From: an uncultured Lachnospiraceae bacterium
Lineage (GTDB): Bacteria; Bacillota; Clostridia; Lachnospirales; Lachnospiraceae
Assembly (NCBI GenBank): GCA_947173495.1
Contig: CAMWFQ010000010.1
Location: forward strand, 62,001-126,000
Length of the DNA stretch: 64,000 nucleotides
Reading direction: 5' to 3'
Shown here: positions 51,795 through 60,476 of the stretch, one piece after another
How positions within the stretch are numbered: the stretch's first letter is position 1
Layout: every line of letters starts with the position of its first letter
Notes under the pieces: model-generated
What the model was told of the DNA's origin: nothing
The model's input: only the letters and a program-made list of their open reading frames with translations
Databases searched by the model: none
Position numbers and translations under genes: made by a program

Positions 51795-51949
51795 TCTCTT
51801 CTCCTTCCCCGGCCAATATCCGGTCCTGTGAAACTACTGATCCTGACAACTGATGTATCATTTCCATAAATAACCATACCATATTCAACATCAAAAAGCG
51901 AGGATTAAAATACACTCACGTTTTTCAATGAAAAAAGGACAGATATAAA

Positions 51950-52189
51950 ATGAACATGATTTACGCAACATACAATATCCTCCATAACAGCATTGACGTA
52001 TACACCGATGCAGGTTACTTCTTACGGATAGACTGCAATAAGGCAGAAGAAGGATTAAAAACCACTCCCTGCTCTGAATGTGCCTTAAATGCCTTGGCAA
52101 TAGATGAGTCTCTGGAATATGCAAGATTATATCTTGATGAAAATATGCAGATGTGGGTGGATGCGGAAGATTCGTTAGAATTATGGTAA
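51950..52189 (+). CDS. DUF6061-like small protein
   Basis: A 79-residue acidic protein (ATYNILHNSIDVYTDAG, then EYARLYLDENMQMW). The short beta start and YARLxLxE-type end resemble DUF6061, a small family of unknown function found mostly in Clostridia and often on mobile DNA. AAAAGGA precedes the ATG by 10 bases. It starts the AT-rich accessory stretch. Confidence 0.6.
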   Translation: MNMIYATYNILHNSIDVYTDAGYFLRIDCNKAEEGLKTTPCSECALNALAIDESLEYARLYLDENMQMWVDAEDSLELW

Positions 52190-52206
52190 TCCTTATAAAG
52201 AGAGGT

Positions 52207-52728
52207 CTATTTTGTTGAATTATATTTTTTACATTCCGATTCTAATTTGGGGAAATTCAGGCAACGGTTTCTGCCGGCAAACGGCTCGTTAGATATGTAT
52301 TTTTTATACAATACATTGGCTTTATTGCAAATCACTTCACTATTTGCCTGACACCATTCTAACTCTTGGACGCATAGTTTCTTGTAATACCTGATGTTTT
52401 CCCTGTCTCTCTTGAATATGGTTGTATCAACATACTGTAATTGTTCTTCTTCAATGGGTATCATCAGATTGAAATTTAAAACGCCTAATAATTTTCCATT
52501 TACTTCAATCTTGGAAAAATCCATAGAGTTTTTCATATTCTTATGCTTTTCCTTTGGCGATGAAAGCGGTATGCAGTATTTGTGACTTCCACAAACGATA
52601 ACAATTCCTATAAAAACCCTGTTATCCTTTCCTGCCTGTGGCGAAACAGAAAGCACTTTATCATCTATATTATGTAGATTACGGATATATTTCATATCCA
52701 CCTTGTATAATTTAAAACCCGTCTGCAT
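52207..52728 (-). CDS. Type III toxin-antitoxin system toxin, ToxN/AbiQ family
   Basis: A 173-residue endoribonuclease. The family signature is clear: FKLYKVDMKYIRNLHNIDDK, VLSVSPQAGKDNRVFIGIVI and KYCIPLSSPKEKHKNMKN, the last with the conserved SSPKxKH segment. ToxN cuts cellular and phage RNA and is inhibited by a repeat RNA transcribed just upstream. GAGGAG precedes the ATG. The upstream terminator and promoter have the type III arrangement. Confidence 0.92.
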   Translation of the reverse strand: MQTGFKLYKVDMKYIRNLHNIDDKVLSVSPQAGKDNRVFIGIVIVCGSHKYCIPLSSPKEKHKNMKNSMDFSKIEVNGKLLGVLNFNLMIPIEEEQLQYVDTTIFKRDRENIRYYKKLCVQELEWCQANSEVICNKANVLYKKYISNEPFAGRNRCLNFPKLESECKKYNSTK

Positions 52729-52741
52729 ATGTCTCCTCGTG

Positions 52742-52773
52742 AAAAATGGCTATGCGTTTCCGCATAGCCATTT
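52742..52773 (-). terminator. Terminator between the RNA antitoxin and toxN
   Basis: A 13-bp stem (AAATGGCTATGCG pairs with CGCATAGCCATTT) with a 4-base loop, followed by TTTTT on the minus strand. In type III systems such a terminator limits toxin mRNA relative to the antitoxin RNA. Confidence 0.85.
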
Positions 52774-52840
52774 GTGTAGTAACTCCATTAGAGTTGCTAA
52801 CGCTTTTAGCAGTCCACTTTGCGGTAGGACTCACCACAAA
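52742..52840 (-). ncRNA. Putative ToxI-like RNA antitoxin
   Basis: Transcribed from TTGACT-N16-TACTAT (52867-52872, 52845-52850) towards toxN. The roughly 100-base RNA folds into GTCC...GGAC, GCTAA-AAGCG-TTAGC and AACTC-TAAT-GGAGTT stems. The first half (GAGTCCTACCGCAAAGTGG) is loosely repeated as GAGTTACTACACAAATGG, so the tandem repeat is short and degenerate. It ends at a terminator 13 bases before the toxin start, as in type III systems. Confidence 0.6.
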
Positions 52841-52950
52841 TAGTATAGTACCATATTTTTGGATTTAGTCAATAGATTTTTTGTTTACAAGATAGCTTTT
52901 ACAAGATGGCTGGTTTATAATATACTCTACTTTGAATTGGACATAATAAT

Positions 52951-53324
52951 ATGAAATATATGAGAATACAGGGAAGAGAAACTTCCTATATTACAAAGTA
53001 TCCCAAAGGGATATTTAGCCTTTGTTGGAATCTGATAAGAGATGAGCAATTAACCAACGAAGAAAAAGAACTATTCATATCTATTGATGACTGGTTTAAG
53101 GATAATCTTCCTGAACCGAAACCTTGTAAGAACCATGAAAAGGTCATTACCTTTTTAAATGTGAAAGTACAGTAGAATTGATTGAGAAATTAAAACCTGT
53201 TATTGCACTTTTAGATAGATATCAAAAACCTTATGATGTGGTTTATACAAATTTTGTAGGAACTATCGTTTATGAAGATGACTGGCAAATCGCTGTGCAG
53301 GTTGAGAATGGAAAAATGATTTAA
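52951..53324 (+). pseudogene. Uncharacterised protein gene with a frame break
   Basis: Frame 1 starts MKYMRIQGRETSYITKYPKG and stops at 53175 after ITFLNVKVQ. A -1 shift at the T5 run near 53151-53155 continues FKCESTVELIEKLKP, ALLDRYQKPYDVVYTN and ends QVENGKMI at 53324. One lost T would explain it. The joined protein would be about 124 residues. Family not recognised; often such proteins accompany toxin-antitoxin or immunity loci, which is only a guess. Confidence 0.6.
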
Positions 53325-53371
53325 AGTGTAATTGACAATAAAGTACGAATTGGAATAATGGAGGAACATCA

Positions 53372-53812
53372 ATGCGATATGGTTCAATTTATTTAATTGT
53401 TAGGGACTTTGATAAATCTGTTTCATTTTATGAGAAGGTATTTGACATGAAAGTAAGCGCCACTAACGGAAAGCGTTTCGCCCAATTTAATAATAAAGGG
53501 CTTAACCTCTGCCTCATGAATGGTTATTATGACAGTGAAAACCCTGGTCAAGTAGTAACTAAAGGCGAATATTGGGAGATATATGATAATCAGAGTGAAA
53601 TTGCGGATAATATAAATACCCGTAAGGTATTTATTAACTTAGGAGTCGAAGATTTAAAGGCAGAATATGATAGGATAAAAGAATTAGGTATTGCAGCGCA
53701 GATGACTGAAATTCGATTTATAAATGTTTTTTCACCATACTGGTACTTTACATTTATGGATCCTGACGGAAATCCCATTGAGATTACAGGCAGCTATGCA
53801 GAAGAACTATGA
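53372..53812 (+). CDS. VOC-family (glyoxalase/bleomycin-resistance-like) protein
   Basis: A 146-residue vicinal oxygen chelate protein with two beta-alpha-beta-beta-beta units: SIYLIVRDFDKSVSFYEKVF at the start and YFTFMDPDGNPIEITG at the end. GGAGG lies 7 bases before the ATG. The metal ligands are only partly conserved. It is one of a small AT-rich group of plus-strand genes and overlaps none. Confidence 0.88.
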   Translation: MRYGSIYLIVRDFDKSVSFYEKVFDMKVSATNGKRFAQFNNKGLNLCLMNGYYDSENPGQVVTKGEYWEIYDNQSEIADNINTRKVFINLGVEDLKAEYDRIKELGIAAQMTEIRFINVFSPYWYFTFMDPDGNPIEITGSYAEEL

Positions 53813-53824
53813 CAGGAGCATCAA

Positions 53825-54499
53825 ATGGATAAAATTGTCGAAGAAGCGATAAGGAAGATTAAAGAGTTGGAAGAAAACACTCCCTGTGGAAAACATATCA
53901 TCACAGGAGATGTGCGAAAATTATCATCTAAATTATTCCGTCAAATTGAAGATAAAAGCATTGAAAATGTTTTTATCCTGTGTGAAGAACTGTTAAATCA
54001 ACACTCATGGGCATTGGGAGTAATTGCGTTTGATTTTGCATATCGAATGAAAAATCATTATAACGAATCAACTTACGATATTTTTTATCACTGGCTGAAA
54101 GATTATGTAAGGGGATGGGGTGACTGTGATGATTTTTGCACACACGCATTCGGAGAGCTGATAAGGCAAAAGAAATCATTATTTGAGAAGATAATCGCGT
54201 GGACGGAGGATAATGATTTTTGGGTAAGAAGGGCTTCCGCAGTTATCCTGATACCTGCCATAATGAAAAATGATTATGAAGGAATGGAGCCATTTACAAT
54301 ATCAGATCGTTTAATGTCGGATTCAAATGATTTGGTTTTAAAAGGATATGGTTGGATGCTGAAAGCCTTATCACAAATAAATCCCAGTTGCGTAAAAGAA
54401 TACTTGATAAAAAATTGTAAAAAAATGCCGCGAGTTGCATATCGTTATGCGCTCGAAAAGTTTGATAAAGAAACAAGAAATATGCTTATGCAAATGTAA
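53825..54499 (+). CDS. AlkD-like DNA alkylation repair protein
   Basis: A 224-residue all-helical HEAT-like protein. The conserved core YDIFYHWLKDYVRGWGDCDD, then FCTHAFGELI and DNDFWVRRASAVILI, matches the AlkD family, DNA glycosylases for N3- and N7-alkylpurines. It follows the VOC gene by 12 bases, so it is likely co-transcribed. Confidence 0.85.
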   Translation: MDKIVEEAIRKIKELEENTPCGKHIITGDVRKLSSKLFRQIEDKSIENVFILCEELLNQHSWALGVIAFDFAYRMKNHYNESTYDIFYHWLKDYVRGWGDCDDFCTHAFGELIRQKKSLFEKIIAWTEDNDFWVRRASAVILIPAIMKNDYEGMEPFTISDRLMSDSNDLVLKGYGWMLKALSQINPSCVKEYLIKNCKKMPRVAYRYALEKFDKETRNMLMQM

Positions 54500-54566
54500 T
54501 GATATTGGTAATGAATATGTAGTAAAGGGGCGATTATCTCGCCAACTGTAACCAATTATTCCAGTA

Positions 54567-54602
54567 AATCGAGTAGAGAAGGCTTTTTCTCCCTACTCGC
54601 CG
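54567..54602 (+). repeat. 36-bp hairpin repeat, copy 1
   Basis: AATCGAGTAGAG...CTTTTTC...CTACTCGCCG with self-complementary CGAGTAG/CTACTCG ends. A closely similar copy lies at 56982-57017. Further stems follow (GGGGCGCA ... TGCGCCCC). It lies after the AlkD gene and may serve as its transcript end. Confidence 0.7.
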
Positions 54603-54652
54603 TGCGGGGCGCATACTGCGTCAGCAGTAAATCTCCCTGTGCGCCCCAGCAC

Positions 54653-54690
54653 AAAAAAAGGGGAAACCTCAATAAAATCAAGGTTTCCCA
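54653..54690 (-). terminator. Terminator of the tRNA-Leu gene
   Basis: GGGAAACCTTGA and TTGAGGTTTCCC arms with a TTTTA loop, followed by seven T residues on the minus strand. Confidence 0.85.
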
Positions 54691-54703
54691 CACTTTAACC
54701 CAC

Positions 54704-54788
54704 TGCGGAAGATGGGACTTGAACCCACACGTGCGCAATGCACACAAGATCCTTAGTCTTGCTCGTCTGCCAGTTCCGACACTTCCGC
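54704..54788 (-). tRNA. tRNA-Leu (anticodon AAG)
   Basis: An 85-base class II tRNA. Acceptor stem GCGGAAG pairs with CTTCCGC, anticodon loop CTAAGGA gives anticodon AAG (positions 34-36), there is a long variable arm (TGTGCATTGCGCAC) and a T arm with GGTTCAAGTCC. CCA is not encoded. A promoter TTGACG-N17-TAGTAT (54832-54837, 54809-54814) lies upstream. Confidence 0.95.
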
Positions 54789-54917
54789 ATCCCCTAACCA
54801 CAAGCTATATACTACCATTCATAATTCGATTCGTCAATACTTATTTTTATTTTTTTACAAGCGCGTTTTTGTCATTGTTACAATCAGGTATATTCCCTGT
54901 GTGATCGAAAATGAATC

Positions 54918-54946
54918 TTGAAATCATTCCAAATCCCATGTAAAAT
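54918..54946 (+). promoter_or_regulatory. Promoter of the chemoreceptor gene
   Basis: TTGAAA (54918-54923), a 17-base spacer and TAAAAT (54941-54946), about 58 bases before the chemoreceptor ATG. Confidence 0.65.
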
Positions 54947-55003
54947 AAATATGGAAAAACTATAAAGGAGGGGACGCCGCAATGAAAAATGCGGCAATGA
55001 AAT

Positions 55004-56977
55004 ATGAAGAAAATACAAACGAAGATCATGATCCTTGTGATCCTTGCGACCATGGGCGTCGCTTTTTTCAACGTGGTATTGAGTACGCTGATTTCCCGGA
55101 ATTCTACCATATCTGCCATCGAGCAGAACCTGACTGAAACGTCAGAGCTGGCAGCTCTTGCCGCTCAGAATATGATATCCACTTATACGCTGACCATTTC
55201 CGAGGTCGCTTCATACCCGGTTCTTACGGACCCGGAGGTATCGCCTTCCGAGAAGCAGGCCTTTTTGCAGTCAAAGGTAGACGCCTACTATATGCGGTTC
55301 GGAGGGATTGCGGATGCGGACGGCTTTGATTCGTTTCATAATGCAGATATTTCCGGTGAGCCCTTTTTTGAGGCCGCCCTTGCAGGGGAATCCTATTTAT
55401 CCACCCCTTATATGGATGGCAGTGACAGCTTCCTGGTGGTATCCGCACCTGTGATCTCAGACGGCACTGTACAGGGAGTGGTTTATTTTCAATGCGATAC
55501 GACTATTCTGCAGTCTATTATAAACGGAATACAGATCGGCGAGGAAGGAGACGCCTATATTCTGGATAAGGAAGGCACTACCATTGCCGCTATGGAAGCG
55601 GAGGAAGTGCAGAGCCAGGAGAATCTGATCCGGGAAATGGCATCCAGTCCGGACGACCAATACATACAGGAGCTGGGCTCCATTGAACAGAAGATGGTTG
55701 CAGGTGAAAGCGGTGTGGGAAGATATACCTACCCTGAAGATCACGCAAATTACATTCAGGGTTACGCGCCCATTCCCGGTACAGATGGATGGAGCGTGGG
55801 CATAACCATCAGCGAGGATGAATTTTTACACTATGCCTATGTGGGAAATAATGTCCAGCTTATTGTATGTACGATTCTCTGTGTGCTTGTCATACTGCTT
55901 TCCGCACTTGTATGCCGTTCTGTCACAGGCCCTATCGTTAAATGTACCAGACGTCTGCACGCACTTTCCGAGGGCGACCTGAGAAGTCCTCTTCCTCAGG
56001 TGCATGGAAAAGACGAAACCCGCATTCTGGCGGATTCCACTGCTCACCTGGTAAACGCTTTCAGAGTCATGATGGAAGAAATCGGCAGAATATTGAGCAG
56101 CATTGCCGGCGGCGATCTGACTGCAGAGAGTGTTGCAGAACATTATCCCGGTGATTTCAAAGCGCTTCAGGAAGATCTGCAAACCATCAGCGATAAGCTG
56201 AATCAGACCATTGGCGGCATTGCAGATGCATCCGCTCACGTATCCAGCGGCTCTGCACAGGTAGCCTCTTCCAGTATGATGCTCTCCCAGGGCTCTACGG
56301 AACAGGCCAGTGCCGTGGTACAGCTCTCCGCCACCCTTGCAGATATGGATAATGATGCGAAAAAAACTGCTCTTCTCTCGGAACAGACCAAAGCAACTGT
56401 GAACAGTGCAGGCGCGCAGCTCCAGAAAAGCAGAGATCATATCGATGGCCTTAATGAAGCTATGGAACTGATCAATTCTACCTCCAACGAGATTAAGCAT
56501 ATCATAGATACCATTGAAGATATCGCCGCTCAGACCAATATCCTGGCTCTCAACGCTTCTGTGGAAGCTGCAAGAGCCGGCACTGCAGGAAAGGGCTTCG
56601 CCGTCGTGGCCAATGAAGTCCGGGAGCTGGCTTCCAAATCCGATCAGGCTGCAAAGGCAACTATGGATTTAATTCAGCGTTCTATGGCCGCTGTCAGCAG
56701 CGGCAGCAAAGCTGTTACGGAAGTTACCGTGTCTGTCTCTGATGTGGCAATTCTGGCCGGTCAGGTGACAGAGAAAATGGATGCAATGGCCGAAGCGGTG
56801 GAGAGACAGACCAATTCTATCAATCAGGTCAATCTGGCTGTCAGTCAGATTTCCGAAGTGGTTCAGTCCAACTCCTCCACAGCGGAAGAAAGCGCTGCTA
56901 CCAGTCAGGAGCTTTCCAGCCAGGCCGAGGTATTAAACCATCTGGTAGAAGGCTTCACTCTGCGCAGGCAGCGTTAA
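55004..56977 (+). CDS. Methyl-accepting chemotaxis protein with dCache-like sensor
   Basis: A 657-residue chemoreceptor. TM1 at about 8-30 and TM2 at about 283-305 enclose an extracellular double-Cache domain (about 35-275). A HAMP domain follows (about 306-360), with a second HAMP-like segment (to about 410). The signalling domain has the hairpin tip [17 protein letters not shown] and ends with a basic tail. No pentapeptide tether. The ATG at 55004 has a poor ribosome site; AAGGAGGGG lies about 31-39 bases upstream with a CCGCA-TGCGG hairpin between. Confidence 0.93.
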   Translation: MKKIQTKIMILVILATMGVAFFNVVLSTLISRNSTISAIEQNLTETSELAALAAQNMISTYTLTISEVASYPVLTDPEVSPSEKQAFLQSKVDAYYMRFGGIADADGFDSFHNADISGEPFFEAALAGESYLSTPYMDGSDSFLVVSAPVISDGTVQGVVYFQCDTTILQSIINGIQIGEEGDAYILDKEGTTIAAMEAEEVQSQENLIREMASSPDDQYIQELGSIEQKMVAGESGVGRYTYPEDHANYIQGYAPIPGTDGWSVGITISEDEFLHYAYVGNNVQLIVCTILCVLVILLSALVCRSVTGPIVKCTRRLHALSEGDLRSPLPQVHGKDETRILADSTAHLVNAFRVMMEEIGRILSSIAGGDLTAESVAEHYPGDFKALQEDLQTISDKLNQTIGGIADASAHVSSGSAQVASSSMMLSQGSTEQASAVVQLSATLADMDNDAKKTALLSEQTKATVNSAGAQLQKSRDHIDGLNEAMELINSTSNEIKHIIDTIEDIAAQTNILALNASVEAARAGTAGKGFAVVANEVRELASKSDQAAKATMDLIQRSMAAVSSGSKAVTEVTVSVSDVAILAGQVTEKMDAMAEAVERQTNSINQVNLAVSQISEVVQSNSSTAEESAATSQELSSQAEVLNHLVEGFTLRRQR

Positions 56978-56981
56978 AGAC

Positions 56982-57110
56982 AATCGAGCAGAGGGATGCT
57001 TTTTCCCCTACTCGCCGCGCGCCCCATGCGCCGCTTTAGCGGCATGCTTCCTCTGCATGGGGTTGCGCATACTGAAAGCGGGCGGGAAAGACCTCTTTCC
57101 TGCCCGATGT
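56982..57110 (+). repeat. 36-bp hairpin repeat copy 2 and clustered stems
   Basis: 56982-57017 matches copy 1 at 54567 with only a few differences. It is followed by GCCGCT-TT-AGCGGC inside a CCCCATGC ... GCATGGGG stem, then a GGGCGGGAAAG ... CTTTCCTGCCC stem. All lie directly after the chemoreceptor stop, so they likely act in termination or mRNA stability. Confidence 0.65.
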
Positions 57111-57139
57111 ATAAAGTTAAAGTGTATGAAACGTTAACG

Positions 57140-57403
57140 TTAATCTGTGTTCTTATATAATGTATAATAGTCAGACTCCATATTATCCAGCAGTTGCGCA
57201 TACCATCTTTTTGCATCATCAAGCGCTTTATTATAGATGACCGGCGCAAGCCTTTGTTCAAATAATTCCAGCAGCTGCATCTGCTCGATCATTCCGATTT
57301 CTTCTCCCCGCTCATCCAGGTAAAATGCCTTTATTTCATCGTTCAGTTTTTTCTTCTGTGAATCCGATAATCGGATCTGTGACAATATTTCTCTCTTTTT
57401 CAT
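57140..57403 (-). CDS. DUF2164-family protein
   Basis: An 87-residue protein with the DUF2164 pattern: IRLSDSQKKKLNDEIKAFYL, DERGEEIGMIEQMQLLELF and APVIYNKALDDAKRWY. Function unknown. The ATG at 57403 has AAGGAG upstream; the frame is open further but lacks a good start. Confidence 0.8.
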   Translation of the reverse strand: MKKREILSQIRLSDSQKKKLNDEIKAFYLDERGEEIGMIEQMQLLELFEQRLAPVIYNKALDDAKRWYAQLLDNMESDYYTLYKNTD

Positions 57404-57654
57404 TCGCTCTCTCCTTATCATTATCCATTTATCGCGCAATTCAGGCTTCGGATCGGCATATTGCCAGAATAATCCCACAAATTCATGTTTCGCAATTGCC
57501 CGATTCCTTTATACCCACTTCCTTCTCACCACATTATAACCATAAATATTGACTTCTGACTACCAAATCATTGATTTAATCCTTTCAAAACCCTGCCGCC
57601 TCCTTTATAATAAGGGAAGCACTTAGATCATTTACTATTTTCAGGAGGAAAGAA
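57404..57654. other. Divergent region, no gene seen
   Basis: About 250 bases between the DUF2164 gene and the GH4 gene. No clear promoter pair or operator was fixed; AGGAGG lies before the GH4 ATG. Confidence 0.3.
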
Positions 57655-58977
57655 ATGCCGAAAATCACTTTTATGGGAGCTGGCAGCACTGTATTTGCCA
57701 GAAATGTACTGGGAGACTGCATGTGTACTCCCGCACTAAGAGACTCTGAGATTGCGCTCTATGATATCAACCCCAGGCGCCTGGAAGAGTCTGAGATCAT
57801 TCTCAGCGCCATTAACCAAAACACCAATGAAGGACGGGCTGTGATCCGGACTTATCTTGGCGTGGAGAACAGAAAAGAAGCGCTGCAGAGTGCTGATTTT
57901 GTAGTCAATGCCATTCAGGTAGGTCTCTATGACCCCTGCACCATTACCGACTTCGAGATACCGAAAAAGTATGGTCTGCGACAGACGATCGGCGATACAT
58001 TGGGAATCGGCGGTATCATGCGTGCACTTCGCACGATCCCCGTGCTCCGGGATTTTGCCGAAGATATGGATGCCGTCTGTCCAAATGCCTGGTTTTTAAA
58101 CTACACCAACCCCATGGCCATGCTTTCCGGTTATATGCAGCGTTATACCAACATCAAAACCGTGGGCCTGTGCCACAGTGTGCAGGTCTGCTCGGAACAT
58201 CTTCTGAAAGCGCTCGGCATGGAGGAGGCTCTGGACGGCCGCCGGGAAACCATTGCCGGCATCAACCATATGGCCTGGCTTCTGGAGATCTGTGACAGAG
58301 ATGGAAATGATCTTTATCCGGAAATCAAAAAGCGAGCCGCAGAAAAGAATTTATCCGAAAAGCATTCTGACATGACCCGTTATGAATATATCCGCCGCCT
58401 GGGTTATTACTGTACAGAATCCAGCGAGCACAATGCGGAATATAATCCCTGGTTTATCAAAAGCCGCCGCCCGGATCTGATCGAAAAATATAACATTCCT
58501 CTGGATGAATATCCCCGGCGCTGTATCAAGCAGATAGAAGGATGGGAAAAAGAAAAAAATGATATTTTAAAAGATGGGAAAGTCACTCATGAGCGTTCCA
58601 GAGAGTATGCCTCTTACATAATGGAAGCCATGATGACAGATATCCCTTACAAGATCGGCGGAAATGTTCTGAATGAGGGGCTGATCTCCAACCTGCCCTC
58701 AGACGCCTGCGTGGAAGTACCATGCCTTGTCGATAATATGGGTGTACATCCCTGCAAAGTCGGCCGACTTCCGGTACAGCTGGCTGCCATGAACATGACC
58801 AATATCAATCCCCAGCTGATGACCATAGAAGCTGCCGTGACGAAAAAGCGGGAAGCCATTTATCAGGCCGCCATGCTGGATCCTCATACCGCTGCAGAGC
58901 TTTCCGTGGATGAAATTGTAGCCATGTGTGATGAGCTGATCGAAGCTCATGGCGACTATATGAAGGAATATCGCTGA
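57655..58977 (+). CDS. melA: GH4 alpha-galactosidase/alpha-glucosidase
   Basis: A 440-residue NAD+- and Mn2+-dependent glycosidase. N-terminal Rossmann GAGSTVFARN, FLNYTNPMAML, and the CHSVQ motif that contains the metal-binding Cys of alpha-specific GH4 enzymes, followed by NHMAWLL with the metal-binding His. Length and motifs fit MelA-type alpha-galactosidase; alpha-glucosidase (AglA-like) or alpha-glucuronidase cannot be excluded. It acts in the cytosol. AGGAGG precedes the ATG. Confidence 0.88.
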   Translation: MPKITFMGAGSTVFARNVLGDCMCTPALRDSEIALYDINPRRLEESEIILSAINQNTNEGRAVIRTYLGVENRKEALQSADFVVNAIQVGLYDPCTITDFEIPKKYGLRQTIGDTLGIGGIMRALRTIPVLRDFAEDMDAVCPNAWFLNYTNPMAMLSGYMQRYTNIKTVGLCHSVQVCSEHLLKALGMEEALDGRRETIAGINHMAWLLEICDRDGNDLYPEIKKRAAEKNLSEKHSDMTRYEYIRRLGYYCTESSEHNAEYNPWFIKSRRPDLIEKYNIPLDEYPRRCIKQIEGWEKEKNDILKDGKVTHERSREYASYIMEAMMTDIPYKIGGNVLNEGLISNLPSDACVEVPCLVDNMGVHPCKVGRLPVQLAAMNMTNINPQLMTIEAAVTKKREAIYQAAMLDPHTAAELSVDEIVAMCDELIEAHGDYMKEYR

Positions 58978-59030
58978 TCCGCCTCTGTATTTGTAAAAAC
59001 ATTATTAACAGGAAGCTGAAGGAACTGTGA

Positions 59031-59873
59031 TCAGGACTTTCCTGTATCATTTAATCTTTCCTTCAGCATCCTGATCTCTTCTTTATGGCCGGCATCATCC
59101 AGAGGTGTCTCCAGATAAAAAGGAAGCTTCTTAAGATACGGATGGGTGATCACCTTAAGCAGCGTCTCCATTCCCACAGCGCCTCCTCCAAGAACCGCGT
59201 GGCGATCCTTCCGGGAACCAAAGGGCATCAGACTGTCATTCAAATGAACCGCCCGCAGCAGCTCCAGTCCCAGAACACGATCGAATTCTTCGAGAACGCC
59301 ATCCAGATCGCCTGCGATATCATAGCCTGCCGCAAACACATGACAGGTATCCAGACAGATCCCGATTCTCTCCGGATGCGCCACGCCTTCCCGAATTGTC
59401 CTGAGTTCTTCAAAGCTCCTGCCAATCTCCGTTCCTTTTCCTGACATCGTCTCCAGAAGTACCGTTATTGTTTCCTCTCCCGTGATAGCCTGGTCCAGAC
59501 CGGCGATAATATTGCGAATGCCCTCCTGCTCCCCGATCCCCGTATGACTCCCCGGATGAAATACGATATTTTCTATTCCAAGAGCGTCCATCCGGGCGAT
59601 ATCTTCTTTTATGACCATACAGGCAAATTCATAGACGGAATCTTTCGGGCTGGCCAGATTCATTGTATATGGCGCATGAGCAAGAAGCGGTCCGAAATGA
59701 TGTTCCTCTCTGATCTTCTGAAACTTCTCCACCTCTTTGGCGCTATAAGTCCTGTACGTGGACCCTCTGGGATTCCGGCTGAAAATCTGCATGGTATTGG
59801 CTTCCATTTTTACCACATTTTCCGCCGCACGTGCAATTCCATCCGCAATAGACATATGTGTCCCTATTATCAT
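59031..59873 (-). CDS. nfo: Endonuclease IV (apurinic/apyrimidinic)
   Basis: A 280-residue zinc TIM-barrel enzyme that cuts at abasic sites. Start [15 protein letters not shown]; metal and catalytic residues in [52 protein letters not shown] and YLETP. It is followed 53 bases from the GH4 stop in convergent orientation and lies downstream of ogt in the same operon. Confidence 0.97.
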   Translation of the reverse strand: MIIGTHMSIADGIARAAENVVKMEANTMQIFSRNPRGSTYRTYSAKEVEKFQKIREEHHFGPLLAHAPYTMNLASPKDSVYEFACMVIKEDIARMDALGIENIVFHPGSHTGIGEQEGIRNIIAGLDQAITGEETITVLLETMSGKGTEIGRSFEELRTIREGVAHPERIGICLDTCHVFAAGYDIAGDLDGVLEEFDRVLGLELLRAVHLNDSLMPFGSRKDRHAVLGGGAVGMETLLKVITHPYLKKLPFYLETPLDDAGHKEEIRMLKERLNDTGKS

Positions 59874-59898
59874 TTGTCAACGGCCTCCTGATCTCCTC

Positions 59899-60456
59899 TC
59901 ATGCGTCCTGATCGTTCTGTTTTCTTCCAGCCTGTTCCGGAGACCACAGCCTGGAGAGATCTGCTCCTTCAAGAGCCAGCAGCTTTCGTTTATTAGAGAG
60001 CCCGCCCGCATATCCTGTCAGACTTCCGTCTGATCCAATCACCCGATGGCAGGGAATAATAATGGAAACAGGGTTATGGCTCACCGCGCCGCCTGCCGCC
60101 TGAGCCGACATACTGGCAAGGCCATATTCTCCGGCAATTTTCCGCGCTATTTCCCCATAAGTAGTCACTTCTCCATAGGGAATTTCGCATAAGATCCTCC
60201 ACACATCCTTTCGGAATTTACTTCCGGACGGCGCAAGAGGAATCTCCCGGACAGAAGGTTTTTCTCCCCTGAAATAGCTGTCTATCCACCTTTTGGTATG
60301 TCTCAGAAGTGCAGAATCTGCTTTTTCCTCCATCTCTTCCTTTACGGAACCCAGGAAATATTTTTGTCCTTCTATCCAGAGTCCCGTAAGCGCGCCATCT
60401 TTTTCTGCAAGCAGAAGACGGCCCACAGGAGAATCACAGTACATCGTATACAGCAT
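59899..60456 (-). CDS. ogt: Methylated-DNA-protein-cysteine methyltransferase
   Basis: A 185-residue suicide repair protein for O6-alkylguanine. The active-site PCHRVIGSDG (Cys near 145), upstream YGEVTTYGEIA and VSHNPVSIIIPC are intact. It ends 25 bases before nfo and begins 20 bases after the CmpB-like gene, giving a repair pair in one operon. Confidence 0.96.
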   Translation of the reverse strand: MLYTMYCDSPVGRLLLAEKDGALTGLWIEGQKYFLGSVKEEMEEKADSALLRHTKRWIDSYFRGEKPSVREIPLAPSGSKFRKDVWRILCEIPYGEVTTYGEIARKIAGEYGLASMSAQAAGGAVSHNPVSIIIPCHRVIGSDGSLTGYAGGLSNKRKLLALEGADLSRLWSPEQAGRKQNDQDA

Positions 60457-60476
60457 CCGGCCTGTTTCCTTTCTTT

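Noticed and set aside
52738-52900. A CRISPR array or hammerhead-like element before toxN
   Set aside because: There are no regular repeat-spacer units and no ribozyme core; the promoter-RNA-terminator-toxin order fits type III systems better.
53332-53359. TTGACA-N16-AATAAT as promoter of the VOC gene
   Set aside because: The predicted transcript would start after the ribosome site, leaving an implausibly short leader.
54704-54788. tRNA-Leu as integration site of the AT-rich block at 51.9-54.5 kb
   Set aside because: No copy of the tRNA 3' end was found on the other side of the block and no integrase is present.
54982-55140. A 50-codon ORF overlapping the chemoreceptor start with a strong ribosome site
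   Set aside because: Its product has no family features and lies within the well-supported chemoreceptor in another frame.
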